DNA from: Gnetum montanum
Taxonomy: Eukaryota > Streptophyta > Gnetopsida > Gnetales > Gnetaceae
DNA: 56,973 nt
Direction: 5' to 3'
Assembly (NCBI GenBank): GCA_015680685.1
Contig: MNCI01010150.1
Span: 694,345 to 751,317, forward strand
In this document: in pieces, positions 1-11,111 of the stretch
Position numbering within the stretch: position 1 is the stretch's first letter
Layout of the letters: each line of letters starts with the position of its first letter
Translations under genes and position numbers: made by a program
Notes under the pieces: generated by a model
The model's input: the letters and a program-made list of their open reading frames with translations, nothing else
Told to the model about the DNA's origin: nothing
The model's database searches: none

Positions 1-1106
1 CTTGTGGTCTTGTGTAACATAGAGATATTTTCTCAAATTGGTGGTTGTAACATGTGTGTTTTGTTTCATAGGTATGTGTTGCATTCAACTTATTTAGTGC
101 CTATGGACATTTTTAGGTGTGGTTATACAAGGACATTAAGGGCTGAAGCCTACTTTGGGGAGGATCCACTCGTATAACTATTGTGAATTGTACTTGTTTG
201 ACAAAACCACATCATCTTAAACCTTCAAGCTACATATATGTTAAATTCAATAATATCCCTTATCATATAACCAATCCATTCTACAACATGGATCTAATAC
301 CCCTTTTCTTGCATCTTTCAAAGCTTTTAATGCTAGCAGCTCCATCGTCTAGCACTTTTGATGCCTAAATGTGATTTCTTACTTATCCTAGAACTATGGA
401 TTGTATCTAAAACCCTTCCAAAAATAATAGAGATTTATTTTTCATGTTAAACACCCTCATTGTATGCATTTTTAAGCATCCAAATATTGACTACTTGATC
501 GGGTGGGCCTTAATGTCAGATACCAGATATCAGGTCCATACAAACTATATATAGAACCCCCATGGTGCTTCAAAATCCATTATCATCATTTGTAGCTAGG
601 GAAGTTCTTGCATTTTTCTCTTCCAACTTAGATATCTGTGCAACTAGCTTTCACATGTGATATCTTGCTCCATACCGCTTTGATTTTCATGGTTTTTAAA
701 CCTAGTTGAACCTGAAGTGTTTAATTTAGTTGGTAGAGGATGCTTATGTAGAAAACTTATGTTGATTTTTTAAAATTTTCCATCACCTAGAAGGTATTAT
801 AAGGGTAAGAATGTTAAAAACCTTAATTATTTTAATGAACAACCAATTGTATGAATGCCAAACCCTTTAATTTTCTCACCTAGGTGACCATAACCATCAT
901 GATAAGTGATACATAAGGGAAAGAGGCCAATCATGAAGGGTTATAAAAGAAGATTAACACTTTTTGGACATTTTTCTGAAAATTTTTTTAACTTTGTAGT
1001 CATATGAGTTAAAGAACTTAATGGAAGTAAGGTTATGATTAAGGTATAAACCTATTAATGATAAATGACAACACCTTAGTAACATCAAACGATTGATTGA
1101 TTACAG
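1..1106. other. Old repeat-derived DNA without a recognisable gene
   Basis: No coding region is supported. About 130-175 (GAAGCCTACTTTGGGGAGGA and flanks) matches the reverse complement of 43067-43110, next to the element 2 insertion site, so it is a dispersed repeat fragment. A TATATATA stretch near 547-555 precedes the decayed reading frame that starts at 1107 and could be a relic promoter. That is inference only. Confidence 0.45.
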
Positions 1107-3847
1107 ATGGCTCTAAAAAGAGGAGGATAAGAAGAACCTTTGCAAGGTGTAGCCAAATGACGAAGAGGTGGCAAAGGCTAACTAGGAGAACAAGGCCCAC
1201 CAACCAAGAAAAAGGAAAAAGAGGCCCAGTCATTTAGCATTCATTAAGAGGCTCATGATACAAGTTAGTTTGTCTATAGAGAGACTGTAGAACCACAAGC
1301 TCTAGTACAAGGATAATAACTCATGTTGTTCCAAGAATTCCTTGAAGTCATCTAGGAGAAATCCATGCTGACCACAGTCATCATGGAAATGAACTTTGGA
1401 TCATTTATGACATTTGCCCCTAAGGTAGTTATAACTAAACTTTAGGCATCACCTCTATGACACATTCTCTTTAAAAGTGGAGAATGGTACCTTGGTGAAA
1501 TGTACTAGTTTTGGCATAACAAGAAGGAGGGCACCACAATGAACATCGATAGAGTCACTATCTCTTTTTTAGTTAAAGTAATTGTAGAGGCTTTGAATCT
1601 ACCAAATGTGAGGGCCAAGTTGGTGCATCTATCCACAAGGTCTTATGTAGAGAGTAGAAAGTTGTGGCTGAAGTGGGCATATAACAAAGACAATAAAACA
1701 TACAGTGAGTTGACTTTGGAAGAGAAGACTTATTTTAAGATAGGCACATGTAACCTGTTCCCAACTAAAGGGCTCAATAGAATCTCAACCTACATGGCCA
1801 AGGGAAGTGCAATATTAATGAGCAAATACAATGCCAATCTTTCCTAATTGTACTTCATGGATATTCAAAGTTAGTTTGAAGAAAAGAAGGCAAGGAAGCC
1901 AACATTTCCATTTCCTTACCTTATCATGAAGCTATGCAGGTGTATTGGAATCTTGGGATACACCAATGACATTTCTAGGAGGGCTTAGAATGCTTCTTTT
2001 GCTAAGTTTCTTAAACCTAAAGCATCAAGGAAAGACCTTGGTGATGAACAAGAACAAGAACTAGAAAAGGAGCCAAAACTAGAAAAGGAAATAGAGTAAG
2101 AGATTGAGTAGCGATGAGCACCACAAGTTCCATTGCCACCACCATGAGATTACGGGCCCATAATGAGTCATCTAAAATGCATAGCCAAAACTCTTAGTTG
2201 GAGAAGTAGGGACGAATCAAACCTCTTTTGAATCCTCAATGATGTCATGTGGTCCACTATTTCTACCAATCCATCAAAGGGGTAGATTTTTTTATAGTTA
2301 GGAAGAGAATCCTAATTTTCATAGTAGATCTCTATGAACACTACATCTTTCAAGTAATTCTCAAAATAGGAGAAGGTGCTACATTATGGTTGTGTAGCAG
2401 AAAGATGCAATAGGTGTAGCAAAAGTTATTACAAATCATATTAAAGAATATTTTAATGTACCTATTGTGCCTCGAGTGGACTTGACCAGGACTAGAGATA
2501 CCCAAATGCTATCTAGGACTTCGATGACTCCTACAACCCATGAGGATGTGCATGATAGATTACTACAAATTAGACAAGTGATGACAACTCTTTTTGATGT
2601 CCTTAGTGATGTCACTACAATTCAATTAGACCTCATCACCACAAAAGGGAAGTTGGTCATGGAAAAGACCATGGTGGAGCATGTGGAAATAGAAGTGCAT
2701 CGACTGCAATAGGAGCTGGAAGCTTTGAGAGCTAAAAGATAAGACCTTGCCCAATTTGGAATGTCTAACCAACTATAAAAATTATGAATGAAGTAGCTAA
2801 ACTAATTGATTGAACAAAAAAAAGCTGCTAGGCAAGAGAAGGAGAAGGTAGTTTGGAATGCCTTAGCTTTTGAAGCTCAAGCATATGCCCATGCAAAGGT
2901 ATTAACTACCACACAAGAAGAGAATAAACAACCTGCTGTAAATAATGCAAGGTTGATCACTATAGAAAAATATCTTGGAAGAAAGTGTTCACCAGTTGAG
3001 AGAACAATTGATGAGGATCAACCAAGACATTAGTAGATTGACTAGAGAAAATAAATTCCTCTCCATGGAGGAGGTGTGCACAATACGTCAAAAATCTACA
3101 ATCGAGATAAGGGCATGATAAAATGCAGCCAAGAAACATGAAAAGTTGAAGGAGCACTTCTAGGAAAAAATTGGCATGTACAAACAGATCAATGAAAAAG
3201 AAATCCAAATGGCAAAGGCCTTCATCAGTTCCATGTCAATGCAAAATCTTGACTAGCAATCAATTTTGGATAGCTATGCCTTGGTTCATCAAGCAAAAGT
3301 AAAGAACAAGAACCTGTAGATTGAAGATTTGAAAGAGTACATGACATTAGCTAACATTTGATATGCCAACCTTGCCATGTTAATAACAAGTTAACCTAGA
3401 AACAAGCTAGAGCAGTAATTAGTGACCACTTATGCACTATATCAAAAAAAAGTTTGTAGATAGGAAAATGTTCTATAAAAACTCCACATAGCAAACTTAG
3501 AATTCGAGGTCATGAAGGCTCACTACCATGGATAAAGAGATGTAGCCTCAAGCCTATCCAAGAGATTGACGAATCACTATGAATTAAAAGAAAAGGCTAG
3601 GGCCTTCAAGGAGGAACGATAGTAATTTGCAACTTGGTACATGAAAGCAAACAAGATGTTCCTGTAGTTGCTGTGTCTGTGGGATGTACCAGTTTTAGCA
3701 CACATTAGCTCATCAACTTGGATGGTACATGATCCAAGAATAGAGGAGAAGAAGTTGTAGGCTCTCTTGAATCACTACAAATTTTAGAAGCTTGACGACA
3801 AGGGGAAGAGGCCCATGGAAGAGCCACCACCTCTGGGAACTACATGA
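1107..3847 (+). pseudogene. Decayed coiled-coil protein gene, probably retrotransposon-borne
   Basis: I do not recognise this family. The reading begins with an ATG at 1107 (MALKR...), moves to the clean stretch 1539-1847, then to 2467-3033 and, after one frame change near 3030, to about 3847, where it ends at PPPLGTT and a stop. The N-terminal part looks globular. The part after about 2550 is rich in E, K, Q, L and A with heptad-like spacing, as expected of a coiled coil. More than ten in-frame stops interrupt it, mostly TAG where Gln would fit. It is followed by a non-coding stretch and then a polypurine-tract-like GGGGGTA and a TG start at 4039, so it may be the last gene of an old LTR element. 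The layout, globular part then coiled coil then short polar tail, resembles the antisense genes of elements 1, 2 and 4, but I see no clear sequence match. Not functional as it stands. Confidence 0.45.
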
Positions 3848-4038
3848 GTTTCTCCCAAAATTTTATTATTTTGTCATGTTTTGTCCATTTTTTGTAAAGC
3901 ACCATTGTAGCATGTAAAAGTCAATTTGTGTGTCTAGTTAAGTTAGTTAATAATCCCATACCTTTCTAATATTTTGTAAAGAACTTGTTCCTCATTTTGT
4001 TTAACTCAAGGATGAGTTTTTACTTAATCATGGGGGTA

Positions 4039-4990
4039 TGATGAGTCATGTATTACATGGATCTGATGTTGAATATATGATATCAAAGCTGTGATATCAG
4101 GCATCCAATATCAGGGCACAACCTCTGATGTTGGGCATCTAATATTACCTCCTCCATCCATGCCTATAAATACCAGACTTGGGTACATGATTGAGATATA
4201 GAAGAAATAGAGAAGATAGAGTTAGATTCATAAATTTTTGATTTCAAGCTTTGTTAGTTTCTAGTGCATGTTTGCAGTGTGATGTTAAGTGATTATACGA
4301 CATCCTCATTTAAGTGTGACGTACTTGGAAATGTTGCATGTTTGACAATAAAGATTGAGATTACTTCCATTATTGCAGCATCCACTTAGCTTTATTATTG
4401 CTTTTAATTAATTATTTGCTATTTTCCTTAGTTAATGTTTTCATTTATTGCTCTTTATTATTTCCATCATTAAGTGGAATGAGTATGACTAATCGTGAGT
4501 GCTTAAGTATACTTACTTAGTAACCCAGTAGTGTTATCGTTTGGTATAGCTAGTGACATACACTTGGTAATTCTAGTGATAGTTACACAAAGTCCAAGGC
4601 ACGTGCGAATGATTAGGAATAGATACTCATCACACATAGGCTAGTTTAGACTTTAATTTTCATTGTTAATTAGCTTAATTAATTAATCTCTTTATTATCA
4701 TTAGGAGTAGCTTAGGGCTAGAAAACATCAAGAATCATATGCCTCACTATGGACTAAACCATATGTGATAAAGCTACCACTAGTCCAAGTGGGAAGACAC
4801 GAATTATGATCAAGACATAATGATTTAGATGCACAACTAGTTTCATCCATAAAATTTGATCAAATTGTGCATGAACACTTGTGATTTGTATGGTTATATG
4901 TAGGGGTACCTTGCCTCTCATTACCATTGAATGAGACAATAAACAACAACCCATGCAGAAGAAAAAGTATCTAAATAAAGAAATAAGTTT
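4039..4990 (+). repeat. Old LTR-like repeat, type A, copy 1
   Basis: A purine run (ATGGGGGTA) ends at 4038 and is followed by TGATGAGTCATG, the usual look of a polypurine tract and the start of a 3' LTR. A TATAAATA lies near 4164. The stretch around 4490-4700 (CACTTGGTAATTCTAGTGATAGTTAC) aligns with 27330-27440 on the same strand and, inverted, with 28800-28930. The right end is not defined: no matching terminal CA or target duplication was found. Type and borders are inferred. Confidence 0.5.
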
Positions 4991-6739
4991 GTTAAACATT
5001 TAGGTTTTGCATCTAGAATACATTGTAATAATATGAATATGATGTTTCTAGGGAATGTCTTTTTTCTAAATTTATTTTCAGCTCATCTATTAGTCTAATG
5101 ATATATCTTTTACTTGGAATTAGATTAAAATATCTTGGATAATATATTGAGTAGCTTTTTTTTAATCAATTTTTACCTTTTCTAGTTGATGCTTTTGTAG
5201 ATTGTAATACCTCAATTGATCAATCATGTGAAATAATTGATAAAGTGATGCAACTACTTCTCATCAGCATGCTTGATAGTAAAGAGCTTGTGGGGACATC
5301 ATTTTCTCTATTTGTCATCATAAGATTTTCTTTTAGGATTGTATATCAAGACAAGTAGAAACAATGGCTTAACAATGACATCATAGATGTGTACATCATG
5401 TAGTTGAAGAAACTTTAAAAGTTAATCAATGTTTGTAAAGCATATCAAAATTGAAAATATTTCATTTTCAATAGTAAATTTCAAGCATTTGCAAAGTCCT
5501 TTGAGAGAAAGATTCAGGTGGCTTAGAAGAACCAGTTAAGATATAAATCCAAGAAAGATAGCAAAAAACATGATGTAAATGTTAAAAGTGGTACATTGAT
5601 TGAAGAAGAACTTCATGATTTAGCTGTAGAAAATGATTTCATGAAATATCTTAAAGAAAAAACTTGTTCAAATGAGTTTTTATAATTTAGACATATTGTT
5701 TTGTTATTCCTTCAACACTAGTGTGCATTAGGTGCTTATTATTGTAGACATACCCATAAAAAAAATATTGGTGTATGATTTCTTCTCTTCTTCACAACAT
5801 ATTGTTACTTTTCAAAAATTAATGTTGAATTTTATTAACTATTTATTTGAAGATGATTCTGTATTGAAGCAAGACATAATGAAAGTGAAGAGAAAGAAAT
5901 AGAAATTATCTATAAACTAGAATATAATGGCTATAGAAGGTATTTCCATAGAAGAAAATGGATATGAGTGTGACATATATAAATTAATATATATGCATCA
6001 TTTAGTATTTAACAATGACATGAATTTCACTTTCGAGTATGTTACAATTTATTGAAAGACTATGATATGGAAAATTCTTTGTTCTCTAGTAGTTGATTAA
6101 CTTTGCAAAAGCATAAGTCTGCAACATGTGCTAAATGAGAATTGCACTAAACATGATTCATTGTCATTTTTAGATGTAACTAAAATTGATAACAAAGTAT
6201 GAATGACATTACACCATTAGGCATTACCCAATTTTGATTAAATTAGGTTGTAATGCATAATTTTTGAACTTGTTAAAAGAAATTAGCAATATATAGATAT
6301 ATACCTTTTCCATTTGGGTTCCATGTTTCATATGCTGTAAATCCAATTAATTTTGCGTCATCATCCTTATTATATTTACACTTCATATATGTATATATTA
6401 TTAGATCAAATTTTCACATTCTTTTTTGCAACTATCTCAATCATTGTTAAAATATCCTATAACTATTTAATCTCAATTCGAGGGAAATGTTAAACCTATA
6501 ATTGGAATACCTCTAAGATAATGAATGAAAAATTTTATAGAGTTGAACTATCTATATATTATTTCATTTCAATGATTTAATTTGTTTTGCCTAAAATTCA
6601 AATACATTTTTCACATACATCACAATTAGATGTTTGAAATCTTGTAAAAGGCATGTCTGTGACATCCCATTCCTAGATGTCATGGGAAACATCAAATATA
6701 CGTTATATTAGACATTATGTGTAAGAATATGACATAACA
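4991..6739. other. AT-rich stretch, no supported gene
   Basis: No clean coding region. Around 5260-5970 a plus-strand reading without a recognised domain runs with few stops for several hundred bases (for example KSGTLIEEELHDLAVEND near 5590), which may be a very old decayed transposon gene. The rest is AT-rich and featureless to me. Confidence 0.35.
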
Positions 6740-7228
6740 AACATCAAATATATGTAACATTTGACATTAAGTGTAAAGAAAATAACATGGAAGATGCATA
6801 AGGAAAGAGGAAAGAATGTTTTATTGATATGGAATGGTGTAGTTGGGTGATCCTATGAGATCGTTCCTTGGGGTTTTCTTCCTTTGGCATTGATCCCCTA
6901 GAGGCAATCCAACACTACCACCATAGTTAGGTTTACAACTAGCGAGAAGGAATAGCTAATATTCTTCTTGTCCCACTTCACCTGGCACCCATTACTGGCC
7001 TTTCTTAGCTCTGCAACTCCATGCTAATACAACCTCTAATTCCCTAGTATACATAGCTTAGGTCAAAGCCCCAAAGGTCACCTTGAGAGACATGTCTGTT
7101 ATTATAATATGTCCTTTCCGATCTTAGTTACAACTCCCCTTTAGATCTTGTTACGATAATAATAGCACGTGTTATGAAGAGGTGCTATCCTTGTTATACA
7201 GTAACATCGTTTGGGAATAGGGGCACTA
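6740..7228 (+). repeat. Old dispersed repeat, type B, copy 1
   Basis: Matches 28238-28725 in the same orientation over its length. Both share a GGGTTTTCTTCCTTT core, then TAGAGGCAATC, a TTAG(G)(T)TT block, CTCCATGCTA, a TTATTATAA(T/C)ATGTC block and TTTGGGAATGGG. The copies are strongly diverged with many small indels. They flank the type-A repeat that element 1 disrupted and could be the LTRs of a very old element, but no terminal motifs or target duplication are clear. Confidence 0.5.
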
Positions 7229-7424
7229 CAAGTCTAGTTACCTAAAGTTCAAGATTGCAAGGTCATACGATTTGTAGATGTATCATACTAGAATTTATTA
7301 TGACTCATTGTGAAACACATATTATTATAAATTAAAGTAGTGGGATAGGTTAAAAGTGTGAGAGTGTGTGGTTTTCATCTCATCATACTATTTTCGTCCA
7401 TCGTTATAGATTGTGATGTTATGT

Positions 7425-7609
7425 GCTTTACATGATATCAAAATTTAGAAAATATATGACTTTCATATTGTATGGTTGATAAAACTAGGATTTCATAAAG
7501 CTATGATATCAAAGCTCTACACATGTCATTGTAGATGGGATGTCGTGATCCATGGTCATACCTACAAATACCAATCCACCATTACATCGAAAGAATGAAC
7601 ATTCATCAA
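7425..7609 (+). repeat. Left part of a type-A LTR-like repeat cut by element 1
   Basis: GATATCAAAGCT near 7508 and CCTACAAATACCA near 7561 match the type-A repeat at 4039 (GATATCAAAGCT near 4079, CCTATAAATACCA near 4162). The match resumes after element 1 at 26985, so the repeat was one unit before insertion. 7229-7424 holds nothing I recognise. Confidence 0.5.
7605..7609. repeat. Target-site duplication of element 1 (left)
   Basis: ATCAA directly precedes the LTR start TGTAACG at 7610. The same five bases follow the other LTR at 26985-26989. A perfect 5-bp duplication is standard for Ty3/gypsy integration and fixes the element borders. Confidence 0.9.
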
Positions 7610-8149
7610 TGTAACGACTGAAAATGTCAGTGGCTAGAAACAATGAGAGGTCATCGGTTGGACAATATTAACCTTGAGTCCGCACAAGGACCGTGATGGA
7701 TAAAATGGAAATAGGATGCCTTGAATGGTCTGGTCAATCAGACAAGGACTTAATCGGTGTTACTAAACCTTTTGCAAACGTGTAACTTGAAAAACAATGT
7801 TTATAACATAGAATAATGATTATTATATGCGATGAAACAAAAAACTATGTAAAATACAATGATAAGCAGGAGAGTAAAGTAAACTAAGGTTAAGAAATGC
7901 ACTGCTTGAAAGCTATGACTTTACTTTGTCAAGGTGGATACAATTGGTTGTGTGACGTTGGGAAGCACAAAGATCCCAAAAGTAACCAGAGGCGATCAAA
8001 GCAAGCCAACTGTGAGCTTGAATACGGTTTCAAGAGCTAATAATGCAAAATGCTACAAAAGCAATGGAAAGGAGCTAACAGAATGCCAAATGCTAATTGT
8101 TTAATTTTTTCAACTCTAGAACATTTACAATTCTCAAGATTGCTAAATT

Positions 8150-8290
8150 GATTCTTGCCAAGCCAAATTTTTGCCAAACTTGCCAACAATCTTTGCCAAC
8201 TTGCCAATTTTTTACCAATAGGTTTACCCTTTGAATTTCCAAAATGCCAACCAGTGCCCAAAATTTTCCAACTCGTAAATTTTTGCCAAC
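8150..8290 (-). repeat. TGCCAA-rich leader just downstream of the LTR TATA box
   Basis: At least seven TGCCAA words (TTGGCA on the transcribed strand) lie at 10-20 base spacing here and again at about 25685-25830 in the other LTR. Given the TATA box at 8314-8321, this would be the first ~150 nt of the element RNA (R region). Function unknown. Confidence 0.6.
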
Positions 8291-8313
8291 CCTTTGAGCA
8301 TTACTTGGTAGGG

Positions 8314-8321
8314 TATTTATA
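8314..8321 (-). promoter_or_regulatory. TATA box of the element 1 3' LTR
   Basis: TATAAATA on the minus strand, in CCCTATAAATACCC. The same context is at 25866-25873 in the other LTR. It reads outward to lower coordinates. Confidence 0.75.
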
Positions 8322-8519
8322 GGGCCAGGAGCATGCAAAAGATGTGGTTTGGATGCCACATGTCCTGGGCCCACAAGGTGTTGATGTGTCCACACTGCAT
8401 GAACATGCAGAGCTAATTGACCGATAAGCTTGCCACGCTACAATCATGCTGTCAAAACTGGAGATGCTGGATCAGGTGTGCCAATGATGCAAACAAGGAG
8501 TGAAGTGCATCGATGTAGT

Positions 8520-9160
8520 GTAGCCACCTGCTACACTGTGGAGCATAGCATGTTTGGTGTAGCATGGTTGCCTGCTACACTATGCTACGCTATGTAGCAT
8601 AGCATAGCGTAGCCACCAGTTCAAAGAAGAAGTTTGCATTGGAGTCAATTGGAAATGCTGGAAGCTTTCGAAGTGTGTTGGCTAGCACTATATGTTTGCT
8701 ATGTTGTGCTATGCTACGTAGCATAGCGTAGCAGCTGACTCTAATTGTGATTTGCATTGTGAACGTTTGAAAATCATGCTGACAATTTGCAACTCTTGCT
8801 GTTTGCGACGTGAAACTTGCGAACTTGCTGTTCCTGCATTCTAAGACGTCTTTCATTGTTCTTGCATTATCCTACGTTGTGCTACGCTACGTAGCGTAGC
8901 ATATCGTAGCAACCAAAATAGCCTGCTCTTTTGCATAAAATCCTACTATTCTAGTGAAGGAGCTTTGTTGAAGGACATGAAGTTGAGCAAAGCAACTGGT
9001 TTTGAAAGGTCGGAGGTGCTTTCTAAGTGCAATTGATATCACTAAGTAAGCTAGGCCTCTCTGTCTTGCTTTTGCGACACTGTGCTATGCTGTGTAGCGT
9101 AGCACTTTATCCTGCAACTATCTTCTAAGGCTTTCTACGCTACATAGCATAGCAAACTTC
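8520..9160. repeat. Cluster of palindromes with core GCTACGTAGC
   Basis: Five or more inverted repeats made of CTACG/CTATG words: near 8580-8615, 8700-8730, 8875-8915, 9080-9105 and 9130-9155. The clearest is GCTACGCTACGTAGCGTAGC near 8889. The 5' LTR has the same set at 26130-26710. In element RNA each would fold into a short hairpin. Confidence 0.8.
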
Positions 9161-9428
9161 TTGACTAGAAAACTTGCTGAACTATTTTGTGCAACCTGAG
9201 CACTGCCGACAACCCCATGCATTGCTTCTGAGTAGACTGTCAATTGGATGAACCACCCAAGTGGGCAAGCTAGAGAGTCTGTTGGGCCTGTCAACACCAG
9301 GTGTAGAAAATTTGCCGAACTGGACAGTCTAAACTCAGAGCATCCATTTCTTGCTGAAGTGACATGATGCTGCTTGAATTCCAAGGACCTAGTGAAGCAA
9401 GATTGCCTTGAAAATTTAGGGTGTTTCA

Positions 9429-9479
9429 TTGGCCCCTCATTGTTGACGTCTGGAGGATGGACCTGAGAGACGTCAACAA
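9429..9479 (-). promoter_or_regulatory. Polypurine tract and adjacent hairpin of element 1
   Basis: On the minus strand GAGGGGCCAA abuts the LTR start TGAAACACC, which is the usual plus-strand priming site. Next to it lies a 12-bp perfect inverted repeat: TTGTTGACGTCT (9440-9451) and AGACGTCAACAA (9468-9479) with a 16-base loop. Element 2 has the same tract (30808-30820) and a weaker hairpin. Confidence 0.8.
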
Positions 9480-10822
9480 AGAATATAAAACACCACGGAA
9501 GACAGAATGCTAACATTGTTCTTTAGTGATTGTCAAGATGTTGCTTAGCTGTGCTTGAGAGTGTTGCATTGGTTTTGTAGGGAAGAGGAAAGGGCTAAGC
9601 TAAGAGTGAAGGAGGTTTATGAAAATGGTAAAGATGAGACTTAGCAGAATTCCTTGTCGAAGTGTTTGTAAGGAAGTTTTTTACGTGGTCATCTTTGCTT
9701 TTACTGACCTTTGACCCCTCATCGAAATGTTTAGAGAGGGTAGTTATGAAATAGCTTATGTGCCATTTGTTTAAGGCATGTGTTTTTCTTCTTTTTTTTT
9801 TTGCACGTGAGCTTTTGCTCTCTTATGCTTTTTCCTTTTGCTACTTTGCCTTTCACATTTGCAAACAACGTTGTTTCAGGACAGGTGTTTCTTTCCTAGG
9901 ATGAGTTGTGTTACATCCACATGGGGCTTTAACCTACCTACGGATGCTTCCCATGCAGTGAGCTATGTTACGTGTGTCATGGACTTTGTGGTTGAGCATA
10001 TGGGAGGGCTTGATAGGTATTGGGAAAAGCTTGTAAAAGAGGTAAAGGAATGGGTTGCAAGTGTAAGAAATAAGGTAAGGGGTTTAAGGGGAAAAATAGG
10101 ATGTGCACTCTAAAGTAGCCAAGCTAATCATGACAACCACCTTGTAACGCTATAGCATTTGTTGTCATGGCAAGACGCACCTTGGATCGACACGCCTCTG
10201 GTACACACCCTGCAAATACAATAGAGAGCAAACTAAGAGAAACAACCATGATGCAAAACAAAGGTAAAGGTCTTGCTGTGGACGCTGTTGGAGCAATTGA
10301 TGTTGTGGCTAAGACATGCGGCATCCAAACTAGAAAGGCTAGCAGCGGCCTTGGTAGCATCAGCATGGAGGAGCTAGCATCAAGGAGGCTGGGAGTTACT
10401 GTGAGTGTGGATGCTTAGGAATCCCTGCCCAAGGCATGCATTCTCAATTCAGTCGTGAGATTGGCTATCCAAAGGCTAAACCTCTCTTGAGTTTAGATGC
10501 TGGAGAGGGCTAGAGGTTAACAATATTTTGGCTAGGCCACAATACTGCTAGAACTCCAGCAGCAGGAGCTGACCAGGGAATCTACTGCTAGGGCAATGAG
10601 CAGTGGTGATAATAGGTTCGAAGGGTTAGCATGATGTCATACAACATCTCTAGAGGATCAAAAAGATGCCAAGAGCATTGGTGTTGCATATGTTCTAGAG
10701 GGTGTTTCCATGGCGTCATGAATTACATTCTAAAACTGCAACATCCCACCCCGTGTCAACATTGTGCATGATCACTTGTTGTGTACTGGTGTAGATGCAT
10801 GCTGGGGATGTGCCGTGAACCT
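9480..10822 (-). other. Element 1 3' untranslated stretch, no gene recognised
   Basis: Lies between the third minisatellite and the polypurine tract. Open frames on the plus strand at 9838-10113 and 10167-10418 resemble nothing I know, have no counterpart that I can see in element 2, and are probably chance frames. Only the 60-100 bases next to the tract look shared with element 2. Confidence 0.5.
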
Positions 10823-11100
10823 AGTTTAAGGTCCTGGTAGACCATGATGTGTTGGTTTAAGGTCCCAATAGGCTGTTGTGCCGATTTAAGGTCCTAGCAG
10901 ACTGTATGTGCCAGTTTAAGGTCCTAGTAGACCATCTGTGCTAGTTTATAGTCATAGCGGATTGTCTGTGCTAGTTTATAGTCATAGCATATTGTCTACT
11001 CATGTTTGCTAGTTTTACATTGTAGTGGACGTTTGTTTGCTAGTTTTACGTCATAACAGATAAGCTTTGCTAGTTTTACGTTGTAGCGGACAAGCTTATC
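10823..11100. repeat. Minisatellite between integrase and 3' LTR
   Basis: About eight degenerate units of 30-40 bases with the core CTAGTTTAAGGTCCTAGCAG or CTAGTTTTACGTCGTAGCGG on the plus strand. The same word recurs at 14788-15045 in this element and in elements 2 and 4. Confidence 0.8.
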
Positions 11101-11111
11101 GTGTTCATGCT

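Larger units (their letters stand above)
7610..9428 (-). repeat. 3' LTR of element 1
   Basis: 1,819 bp, starting TGTAACGACTG and ending GTGTTTCA on the plus strand. It aligns along its length with 25156-26984. Visible differences are mostly transitions plus small indels. It carries a TATA box (8314-8321), a leader full of TGCCAA words, and a run of palindromes built on GCTACGTAGC. Confidence 0.92.

Noticed and set aside
8520-9160. CRISPR-like spacing of short repeats
   Set aside because: The repeats are palindromic LTR words of uneven spacing, present in both LTRs of a plant retrotransposon. There are no cas genes and no regular spacers.
9838-10418. Two plus-strand open frames in the element 1 3' region
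   Set aside because: No domain and no counterpart in element 2. They lie on the strand opposite to the element in a non-coding region, so chance is the better explanation.
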